Shown piece by piece: positions 37,440-43,710 of a DNA stretch of 43,710 nucleotides. The first letter of the stretch is position 1; the number at the start of each line of letters is the position of its first letter. Location of the stretch: NCBI GenBank assembly GCA_016779325.1, contig JADHNU010000018.1:1-43710 (forward strand), in the 5' to 3' direction. Below the pieces are notes generated by a model, which made no database searches, was not told the DNA's origin, and saw nothing but the letters and a program-made list of their open reading frames with translations. The position numbers and the translations under genes were made by a program. Source of the DNA: Pseudomonadales bacterium (GTDB taxonomy: Bacteria > Pseudomonadota > Gammaproteobacteria > Pseudomonadales > Azotimanducaceae).

Positions 37440-38691
37440 AGCCCTAAAAGCGCTCCTCGCCACCGCTGAAACGGATCACGCGGCGCACTGCGCTGCCCCC
37501 CTGGGTCTCGATCTCACCCGGGGGAAACCCGCAGCGGATCAGCTCAGCTTCGCCAATGGCCTCGATGGCATCTTGCAAGGTCAGTTTCTCGACCGCGACG
37601 GCAGTGATACGCGAAATTACGGCGGCCCCCTTGGGATTCCGGAACTTCGCGATCTGGGTGCGGCGGTGCTTGAGGTACCGGCCGCCCAGGTGCTGGCGGG
37701 GGGGAATTCAAGCCTCACGCTCATGTATCAATTCGTGGACGCGGCTCTGCGCTTTGGCTTTGGTGCCCAGGCGCCCTGGGGGGACGGCGCGAAGATGCTT
37801 TGCCCCGTGCCCGGCTACGACCGCCACTTTGCCATCGGCGAGCACCTCGGTTTAGAACTTGTCCCCGTACCCATGACGGACAGCGGGCCCTGCATGGACG
37901 CCATAGAAGCGGCCGTCGCCGCAGATCCAAGCATCAAGGCCCTTTGGGTCGTGCCCAAGTACAGCAATCCCACGGGGGCCAGCGTTTCCGAAGCCGTGAC
38001 CACGCGCCTTGCAGCGCTGCCGACCATCGCTGGCCCGGGCTTCCAAGTGCTCTGGGATAACGCCTATGCCGTGCATGACCTGACGGACACCCCGACGCCT
38101 CTGCCTAGCCTTTGGAGTGCAGCGGAGGCCGCCGGAACCCTAGACCACATGGCCCTCTTTGCCTCCACCTCGAAGATGAGCTGGGCTGGAGGCGGCGTGG
38201 CCTTCTTCGCCGCAGGTCCAAATACCTTTAAGGCGTTCAACCATCATCTGTCCTTTCAGCTGATCGGACCCGACAAGGTGAATCAGCTGCGCCACGCGCG
38301 GCTGTTCCCGGACCTCCCCCAACTCCGCGCCCACATGGCGCAGCATCGCGCCCTGTTGAAGCCCAAGTTTGATGCCGTGCTCAGCGCCCTGGATGCGGGC
38401 CTGGGCAATACGGGCTTGGCTCGCTGGACGGTCCCGGAAGGGGGCTACTTTATTTCCGTGGACGTGGTCCCGGGCACGGCCAAAACGGTGGTCGCCCTGG
38501 CTGCGGAAGCCGGGGTGAAGCTGACCCCGGCCGGTGCCACCCACCCCTATGGCAAGGATCCAGACGATCAAACGCTGCGCCTTGCCCCAAGCTTTCCGCC
38601 CCTCGCCGATGTTGAAGCGGCCATGGCGGTCTTCGTGAATTGCGTTCGCCTTGCCGGCGCGCGCCAGCGCTTAAAGGAACGCCCGGAGTGA
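37429..38691 (+). CDS. Aspartate aminotransferase of the MocR-like (PF12897) class
   Basis: A 420-residue PLP enzyme. The N-terminal [14 protein letters not shown], the [13 protein letters not shown] motif and the PLP lysine Lys249 in [16 protein letters not shown] mark the subgroup found in Corynebacterium AspT, distinct from AspC. It interconverts aspartate and 2-oxoglutarate with oxaloacetate and glutamate, in the cytoplasm. It begins inside argC and ends in the GTGA shared with rhlB, so the three are translationally linked. A role in supplying amino groups for arginine synthesis fits this context but is inferred. Confidence 0.9.
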   Translation: MTPEALKALLATAETDHAAHCAAPLGLDLTRGKPAADQLSFANGLDGILQGQFLDRDGSDTRNYGGPLGIPELRDLGAAVLEVPAAQVLAGGNSSLTLMYQFVDAALRFGFGAQAPWGDGAKMLCPVPGYDRHFAIGEHLGLELVPVPMTDSGPCMDAIEAAVAADPSIKALWVVPKYSNPTGASVSEAVTTRLAALPTIAGPGFQVLWDNAYAVHDLTDTPTPLPSLWSAAEAAGTLDHMALFASTSKMSWAGGGVAFFAAGPNTFKAFNHHLSFQLIGPDKVNQLRHARLFPDLPQLRAHMAQHRALLKPKFDAVLSALDAGLGNTGLARWTVPEGGYFISVDVVPGTAKTVVALAAEAGVKLTPAGATHPYGKDPDDQTLRLAPSFPPLADVEAAMAVFVNCVRLAGARQRLKERPE

Positions 38692-40031
38692 CCGAACACG
38701 CAGAGCACACCCAAGAACCGAGCCCGGAATCGGCCCCTGCGGCCCCCGTGCTCTTTGAAGAATTTGGGCTCCCAAGCCCGCTCGAAAAGGCCATTGAAGC
38801 CCTGGGCTTCACCGCCTGCACCCCCATTCAGGCGGAAACGCTCCCCCATGCCCTGTCCGATTATGACGTCGTGGGGCAAGCACAAACGGGGACGGGAAAA
38901 ACCGCTGCCTTCCTGATCTCTATCATCGCCCACCAGCTTGAGTTCCCTAAGGATCCACTGCTGCCACCGGGTACGCCCCGGGCCCTCATCGTGGCCCCCA
39001 CCCGGGAACTGGCCATGCAGATTGCCGACGATGCGGAGAGCCTCTGTAAGTTTTCTGGACTCCGTGTGCTCTCCGTCGTGGGCGGAATGGATTTCGAACG
39101 CCAGCGACGCATCCTTGAAGACCATCGCGTCGACATCTTGGTGGGCACCCCCGGGCGCCTGATTGACTTCATCACCCGGGGCAAGCTCAACCTGCGCCAG
39201 GTCGAACAGCTGGTGCTAGATGAAGCGGACCGCATGCTGTCCATGGGCTTCATCCCCGACGTGCGCCGCATCGTGCGCCAAACGCCGCCGAAGGAACGCC
39301 GCCAAACCTTGCTGTTCAGCGCGACCTTTAGCGAAACCATCCTCCGCCTTGCCAGCCAGTGGACCCTGGACGCCGAGCAAGTGGTGATCGAGCCCGAATC
39401 GGTGGCCACGGATCGGGTGGAGCAGCGCATTTACCTGGTGGCGGAGGAGGACAAGTTCGCCCTGCTCTACAACCTGATGCAGGACCTTGAACTGGAGCGG
39501 GTCATCGTCTTCGCCAATCGGCGCGACAGTACCCGCCTTATCCAAACGCGCCTTGCGGCGCTGGGCGTGGACTGCGAACTGCTCTCCGGAGAAGTGCCGC
39601 AGGCGAAGCGTCTGAAAACCCTTGAACGCTTCAAGGATGGCCGCACCCGAGTCCTGGCCGCCACCGACGTGGCCGGCCGGGGCCTGCACGTGGACGGCAT
39701 CAGCCACGTGATCAATTACGACCTGCCGGAAGACGCGGAGGACTACGTTCACCGCATCGGCCGCACCGGGCGCGCCGGCGCCTCGGGCATCTCCATCAGT
39801 TTTCTTGGGGAATCAGATGCCTTCCTTTTACCGGAGCTTGAAACGCTGCTGGGCATGAAGCTGACCTCCCAGCAGCCGGAAGCCGATCTGCTGGTCGCCC
39901 CGGAGGAAGCCCCCGGGGCCAACCGTTTGCCGCGCTCCCCCCGAGGCGGCGGCAGCGGCGGCCGAGGGGGCCCTCGAAGTGGCAGCCCCCGCAGTGGCGG
40001 CCACCGCAGCAGCGGCCCCCGGCGCCGCTAG
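38688..40031 (+). CDS. rhlB: DEAD-box ATP-dependent RNA helicase, RhlB-like
   Basis: A 447-residue RNA helicase. Visible motifs are the Q motif [10 protein letters not shown], Walker A AQTGTGKT (65-72), [12 protein letters not shown] box [11 protein letters not shown] (LLFSATFS), ARGLH-type motif ([11 protein letters not shown]) and [10 protein letters not shown]. Motif wording and the [20 protein letters not shown] segment are closest to RhlB, the degradosome helicase. The last 35 or so residues are a Gly/Arg/Ser/Pro tail that probably binds RNA. The start is GTG 38688, which overlaps the aminotransferase stop; AAAGGA lies upstream. Confidence 0.87.
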   Translation: MTEHAEHTQEPSPESAPAAPVLFEEFGLPSPLEKAIEALGFTACTPIQAETLPHALSDYDVVGQAQTGTGKTAAFLISIIAHQLEFPKDPLLPPGTPRALIVAPTRELAMQIADDAESLCKFSGLRVLSVVGGMDFERQRRILEDHRVDILVGTPGRLIDFITRGKLNLRQVEQLVLDEADRMLSMGFIPDVRRIVRQTPPKERRQTLLFSATFSETILRLASQWTLDAEQVVIEPESVATDRVEQRIYLVAEEDKFALLYNLMQDLELERVIVFANRRDSTRLIQTRLAALGVDCELLSGEVPQAKRLKTLERFKDGRTRVLAATDVAGRGLHVDGISHVINYDLPEDAEDYVHRIGRTGRAGASGISISFLGESDAFLLPELETLLGMKLTSQQPEADLLVAPEEAPGANRLPRSPRGGGSGGRGGPRSGSPRSGGHRSSGPRRR

Positions 40032-40040
40032 GCTCGGGCC

Positions 40041-40976
40041 ATGATACGGACCGCCTCCCTCCTTCTAGGCGCGCTGCTGCTGGCAGCGCCCGCGCTGGCT
40101 GCCCGGCTTGATGCAGAACTGGGCAGCCTACGGTTGGAAGGCCGGGCCGTGGTTCCCGAGCTATCGGGGCTGGCAACCAGTCAAAGCTACCCGGGCATTC
40201 TCTGGGCCCATGGTGATAGCGGGCAGGCGCCCGTGCTTTGGGCGCTGGATCTCGCTACGGGCGCCCTCGCCTTTCCGCCCTACCTGGCGGAGCGCTTCGA
40301 TAACGGCGCGAGCTGGCCTGGCCTTACCCTCGAGGGGGCCAGCAATATCGACTGGGAAGATCTCACCCTGCTCGACGGCTGGCTCTATGTGGGCGATGTG
40401 GGCAATAACGGCAATGCCCGCCGGGACCTTGGGCTCTGGGCGCTCCCGGAACCCAATCCCCGAGCCACGGAGCGGCAGCGTCCGGCCTTTTTCCTGCCCG
40501 TGCATTATCCCGAGCAAAAGCGCTTCCCCGCCGGGGCCTGGGAATTCGATGCGGAAGCCCTTTTTGCCGACCCGCAAGCGAAGGCCCTCTACCTGATTAC
40601 GAAACATCGCAAGGCTGGGGACGTGCGGCGCTTTGTCCCCGGCGCCAAGCTCTACCGCATTCCGCTAAAGGGGCCTCGGGATGAGAGCATCGCGCTTGAG
40701 CTTGTGGATCGAAATGACGAACTCACGGCCGTGACGGCAGCGGCCCTGTCTCCCTCCGGGAGATGGCTGGCCGTACTCACCTATCGCACGCTTTGGGTGT
40801 TCCCGCGACCGGAAGCCGGCGCCCGGTGGCTCTCCGGAGAAGCCCTTTCACGCCCCCTGCCCTTCCTTGAGACGCGCCAGGCAGAAGCCCTAAGCTGGCG
40901 CGACGAACGCACTCTGCTGCTTGGCAACGAGGAAGGGCGCCTATGGACCGTTTCCTTAAACTTGCCCGACGCCTAA
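40041..40976 (+). CDS. Secreted protein of unknown function, beta-propeller-like
   Basis: A 311-residue protein with a signal peptide (residues 1-20, cleavage near ALA-AR). ILWAHGDSG (about 53-61), EGASNIDWEDL (about 97-107) and VGDVGNN (about 116-122) resemble blades and acidic calcium-binding loops seen in phytase-like or SdiA-regulated propeller proteins, with later blades at AALSPSGRWLAVLTYRTLWVF. No catalytic residue can be assigned. It follows rhlB by 9 bases and overlaps the SIMPL gene by 34 bases, so it is part of the same transcript. Confidence 0.75.
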   Translation: MIRTASLLLGALLLAAPALAARLDAELGSLRLEGRAVVPELSGLATSQSYPGILWAHGDSGQAPVLWALDLATGALAFPPYLAERFDNGASWPGLTLEGASNIDWEDLTLLDGWLYVGDVGNNGNARRDLGLWALPEPNPRATERQRPAFFLPVHYPEQKRFPAGAWEFDAEALFADPQAKALYLITKHRKAGDVRRFVPGAKLYRIPLKGPRDESIALELVDRNDELTAVTAAALSPSGRWLAVLTYRTLWVFPRPEAGARWLSGEALSRPLPFLETRQAEALSWRDERTLLLGNEEGRLWTVSLNLPDA

Positions 40977-41656
40977 TCGGCGCGGGGCTTCTTGCGCTTT
41001 TAAGCCTCACCGCCCTGGGGGCGGATGGCCTCGGGACCGTGACGACGGAAGGGGTCGCGCGGCTTGAGCGGGCACCGGAGGAAGCGCACCTGACGCTGGC
41101 CATTGTGCGAAGCGAACGCACCGCGGAAGGCGCCCTCGCGGCCGCCTCCGAGGCCCTCGGCGCGCTCCAAAGCGCCCTCGCCGCAAGCCCGATCCCCCAT
41201 ACCCTGTTCAATCGAGATACGGCGGTCACCCCGGCCTATCGCTATCCCCAGAACGGCAGCCGGGAGCTCACCCACTTTGAGGCGCGGCTCGGCCTGGAGA
41301 TTCAAACCCCCGCCCTCGCCCAGGTCGGGACGCTCATAACGCTCGCCAATGGGGCCGGGGCCAACACCCTAGAGGGCATTCGCTACGCTCTGGCCGACCC
41401 CCTCGGCCATCGCCTGGAAGCCCTGGAGCTTGCGACCAAACGCGCTCGGGCCACGGCGCAAACGCTCGCGGCCGCAGCAGACCATCAGCTGGGGGCACTC
41501 CTGACCCTAGAGGCCGATCCGGAAAGCGGGCCCGGCCCCTTCCCCGAAGGGCCCATGATGCGCGCCATGGCCATGGATGCGCAGGGGCCCACCCTTAACC
41601 CCGCGCCGCTGACCATCGAAGCCCGAGTGCGCGTGCGCTACGCGCTCGTGCCATGA
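40943..41656 (+). CDS. SIMPL-domain (DUF541) periplasmic protein
   Basis: A 237-residue protein with a signal peptide to about residue 26. It then shows the SIMPL pattern: GTVTTEGVARLERAPEEAHLTLAI, a long helix (EGALAAASEALGALQSAL), and the terminal ARVRVRYAL strand. E. coli YggE is of this family and is tied to oxidative-stress tolerance; the molecular role is unclear. It starts 34 bases inside the previous gene in another frame and ends in ATGA shared with the next. Confidence 0.87.
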   Translation: MDRFLKLARRLIGAGLLALLSLTALGADGLGTVTTEGVARLERAPEEAHLTLAIVRSERTAEGALAAASEALGALQSALAASPIPHTLFNRDTAVTPAYRYPQNGSRELTHFEARLGLEIQTPALAQVGTLITLANGAGANTLEGIRYALADPLGHRLEALELATKRARATAQTLAAAADHQLGALLTLEADPESGPGPFPEGPMMRAMAMDAQGPTLNPAPLTIEARVRVRYALVP

Positions 41657-42498
41657 CCCCAAAACGCTGGCCCGTGGGCGTGGTGCAAATGCAAAGCACC
41701 GCCGACGTCACAGCCAATCTTAGGCAAGCGGAGCAGCTGATTCGCCAAGGCGCCGCGGCCGGGGCCAAAGCCCTCTTCCTTCCCGAGGGCTTTGCCTATC
41801 TCGGCCCCCTCCCGGGGCGGCTCGCCATCGCCGAGGCGCTGCCTGGCAGCGCAGGCTCGGGGGCCGCTGGGCCTCTGCTGGGCTGGGCCCAAGGGTTGGC
41901 CGCGGAGCTTTCCGTCGCCCTGTTCCTCGGCGGTTTCCCGGAGGCCCTCGACCCGCAGCGCACCTACAACACGGCCCTCCATATCGACGAAAAGGGGCAT
42001 CTCCGGGCCGCTTATCGAAAACTTCACCTTTTCTCCGTCGACCTCCCGGACGGCACCCGCCTCGACGAGGGCGCCAATACGGGCGCTGGGGCAGCCCTCG
42101 CCCTGACGGCTCAAGGCGGCTTCACCCTGGGCCTCGCCATCTGCTACGACCTCCGCTTCCCCGAACTCTTCGAGCGCCAACGGGAAGCCGGCGCCACCGT
42201 ACTCACGGTGCCCTCCGCTTTCACCCAAAGCACGGGAGAAGCCCACTGGCACGTGCTTTTACGGGCCCGGGCAATCGAACAGCAGTGCTGGGTGATTGCG
42301 GCGGCGCAAACGGGCGAGCACGGGGACGGTCGTCGCTCCTTCGGCCACAGCCTGGTTATCGACCCCTGGGGGCGCGTAGTTTTAGACCTGGGGACGGCCC
42401 CGGGGGTGGGGCTTACTACGGTGACCGAAAGTGCTCTCGCACGCGCTCGAAGCGCCCTCCCCGTCCTAACCCATCGGCGTCCGCTGCCGATCCCCTAG
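41653..42498 (+). CDS. Carbon-nitrogen hydrolase (nitrilase family), Nit-like amidase
   Basis: A 281-residue cytoplasmic amidase with the complete Glu-Lys-Cys triad: Glu45 in FLPEGFAYL, Lys123 in YRKLHLFSVDLP, and Cys164 in LAICYDLRFPELF. The KLHLFSVDLP and EAHWHVLLRARAIEQQCWVIAAAQTG segments match the Nit1/NitB branch, which hydrolyses deaminated glutathione, a side product of transaminases. Length is normal (about 275-285). The ATG overlaps the SIMPL stop (ATGA). It closes the rhlB-led gene series. Confidence 0.92.
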   Translation: MTPKRWPVGVVQMQSTADVTANLRQAEQLIRQGAAAGAKALFLPEGFAYLGPLPGRLAIAEALPGSAGSGAAGPLLGWAQGLAAELSVALFLGGFPEALDPQRTYNTALHIDEKGHLRAAYRKLHLFSVDLPDGTRLDEGANTGAGAALALTAQGGFTLGLAICYDLRFPELFERQREAGATVLTVPSAFTQSTGEAHWHVLLRARAIEQQCWVIAAAQTGEHGDGRRSFGHSLVIDPWGRVVLDLGTAPGVGLTTVTESALARARSALPVLTHRRPLPIP

Positions 42499-42677
42499 AC
42501 GCTTTACCTTGCGCTAAATCCTGTTAGATTTGTTTCGGGGCAGTTTCAACCGATCTTTAGGCAGTCGCAGGCATGATTGCCGCCCCCACGCTGACCAGGC
42601 TCCGGCTACCCCCGGCGCGCGGTCGCAGTAGCACGACCCGAGAATGCATTACGGGCAACATTAAAGGGGAGTTCATC

Positions 42678-43710
42678 ATGAAATCACGCAGTTTCCTGCT
42701 TAAGGCAGGCGGCTCGCTTGCGGCTATCGCCGCCAGCATGCCGCTGGCCTACGGGGCCAGCCTGATCGAAGAAGTGGTCGTGACCGCGCAGAAGCGGTCC
42801 GAATCGGTCCAGGACGTGCCTATTTCCGTTTCCGCCTTCGACGCAAGCGCCCTCGAAGCGCGGCAAATCGACGCTTTCGCCGATCTTCAGTTCAGCGTGC
42901 CGAACGTGTCCTTCAGTAAGGGCAACTTCAGCGGCAGCAACTTCCAGATTCGCGGCATCGGATCCCTATTGACCGCCAGCAGCGGCGATTCCGGGGTTGC
43001 CATGCACGTGAACGATGTTTACCTGCAGTCGCCTCGGCTCTTCGAAACCGAGTACTACGACATGGCCCAGGTGGAAATCCTCCGGGGCCCTCAGGGCACG
43101 CTCTTCGGCCGGAACTCCACCGGCGGTGCCGTGAACCTGAAGACGGCTAAGCCCGTCCTTGGCGAGATGTCCGGTAGCGCCGAGCTTCAAGCAGGGAACT
43201 ACGAGAACCGTCGGGCGAAGGGGCACTTCAACCTCCCCATCGGCGACGACATGGCATTCCGCGTGGCCGGTATTGTGGTGGACCGCGAGGGCTACACGAA
43301 CAACATCACCACGGGAAACAACATCGACGGCCGGGAGCAGTACTCCCTCCGCGGTTCCTTCCGTTGGGAAGCCAGCGAGGCCACCACCATCGACCTCATG
43401 GCCTCCATCTTCGATGAGGATTCCACCCGGTCCCGCTCCCAGAAGCAGCTTTGCAAGCAGGACCCCTCGGGTGTCCTAGGGTGCCTGCCCACGGAAGTGG
43501 CCACGGAATCCATCAACCCGAACGCGACCCTGGGGCGTCTCTTCGCGTCTAACCTCGTCCTCGGCGCCTTTGGCGTGCCGCAGCTCGGGGCCTTCGACGT
43601 GTTCGCACCGGTAGGAGACAGCAACCCCGACGACTACCGGGATGTCGCTGCGCGCTTTGATCCTGAGTACGCCGCTGAAGAGCAGCTCTTTACGGCCACC
43701 ATCGAGCATG
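42678..43710 (+). CDS. TonB-dependent receptor (N-terminal part, runs off the window)
   Basis: 344 complete codons are visible and the frame is open at the end. A signal peptide (to about residue 26, AYG-AS) is followed by the IEEVVVTAQKR motif that serves as or overlaps the TonB box, and a plug domain (about 45-160) with FQIRGIG, VAMHVNDVYL, VEILRGPQGTLFGRNSTGGAVNLKT. Barrel strands follow. It imports a large or scarce ligand across the outer membrane using TonB energy; the VTAQKR class is often linked to hydrophobic or carbohydrate substrates rather than siderophores. The ATG at 42678 has AAAGGGGAG upstream; an in-frame ATG at 42573 would put 35 residues before the signal peptide and is not used. 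Confidence 0.93.
   Translation, partial: MKSRSFLLKAGGSLAAIAASMPLAYGASLIEEVVVTAQKRSESVQDVPISVSAFDASALEARQIDAFADLQFSVPNVSFSKGNFSGSNFQIRGIGSLLTASSGDSGVAMHVNDVYLQSPRLFETEYYDMAQVEILRGPQGTLFGRNSTGGAVNLKTAKPVLGEMSGSAELQAGNYENRRAKGHFNLPIGDDMAFRVAGIVVDREGYTNNITTGNNIDGREQYSLRGSFRWEASEATTIDLMASIFDEDSTRSRSQKQLCKQDPSGVLGCLPTEVATESINPNATLGRLFASNLVLGAFGVPQLGAFDVFAPVGDSNPDDYRDVAARFDPEYAAEEQLFTATIEH

Noticed and set aside
42573-42677. In-frame upstream ATG of the TonB-dependent receptor
   Set aside because: It would bury the signal peptide behind 35 residues, and the better ribosome site AAAGGGGAG stands before the ATG at 42678.

Overview
The window is a gene-dense (roughly 97% used), high-GC stretch of a gammaproteobacterial chromosome. 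The evidence is the gene order ruvC-ruvA-ruvB-tolQRAB-pal-cpoB-queE-queC-tRNA-Lys, the dapA-bamC pair followed by a metallo-beta-lactamase-fold gene, and the arsC-wrbA-DUF2069 cluster, all familiar from Pseudomonas-like lineages. A TonB-dependent receptor, a Baeyer-Villiger monooxygenase and acyl-CoA enzymes suggest an aerobic heterotroph, possibly a marine one of the OM60/Cellvibrionales type. That family-level guess is inference. I see no plasmid, phage, insertion sequence or CRISPR signature, and no rRNA.

Layout. 1-3768 (minus): partial MBL-fold hydrolase, bamC, dapA, an AI-2E/PerM-family membrane protein and a TusA-like protein. 3868-7331: bepA (plus) converging on nadA (minus), then an ATP-grasp glutathione-synthetase-like protein (plus). 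7328-12315: a GPH-type MFS transporter divergent from a Baeyer-Villiger monooxygenase, then a 1-Cys peroxiredoxin behind an OxyR-like operator and a MipA/OmpV outer-membrane protein. 12325-23820 (all minus): an FmdB-type zinc ribbon protein, aspS, yebC, ruvCAB, tolQRAB, pal, cpoB, queE, queC and tRNA-Lys, which has its own stable-RNA type promoter. 23821-24161 is the only gene-free stretch over 300 bases; it holds promoters and two intrinsic terminators that point away from the next gene. 24162-28469: an HU protein with a histone-H1-like tail, proS, a TlpA-like lipoprotein (minus), then arsC-wrbA-DUF2069. 28459-32516 (minus): a CoA-transferase/racemase, an unknown basic protein, prpE and a small monooxygenase-fold protein. 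32727-42498: dinB, an ABC exporter (minus), a serine esterase, argC type 2 with an aspartate aminotransferase, rhlB, a secreted unknown, a SIMPL-domain protein and a nitrilase-family amidase. 42678-end: partial TonB-dependent receptor.

How the genes work together. The Tol-Pal block forms the envelope-constriction machine, with BamC and BepA serving outer-membrane protein assembly nearby. RuvABC resolves Holliday junctions and QueE/QueC make the queuosine precursor. The racemase-family enzyme, PrpE, Baeyer-Villiger enzyme, MFS carrier and TonB receptor hint at catabolism of branched or cyclic hydrophobic compounds, but that link is only inferred. Most of the window is conserved housekeeping. 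The least explained items are the 173-residue protein at 30786-31307, the H1-tailed HU protein, the orphan tandem terminators at 23953-24024, and the diverged ATP-grasp protein at 6390-7331.
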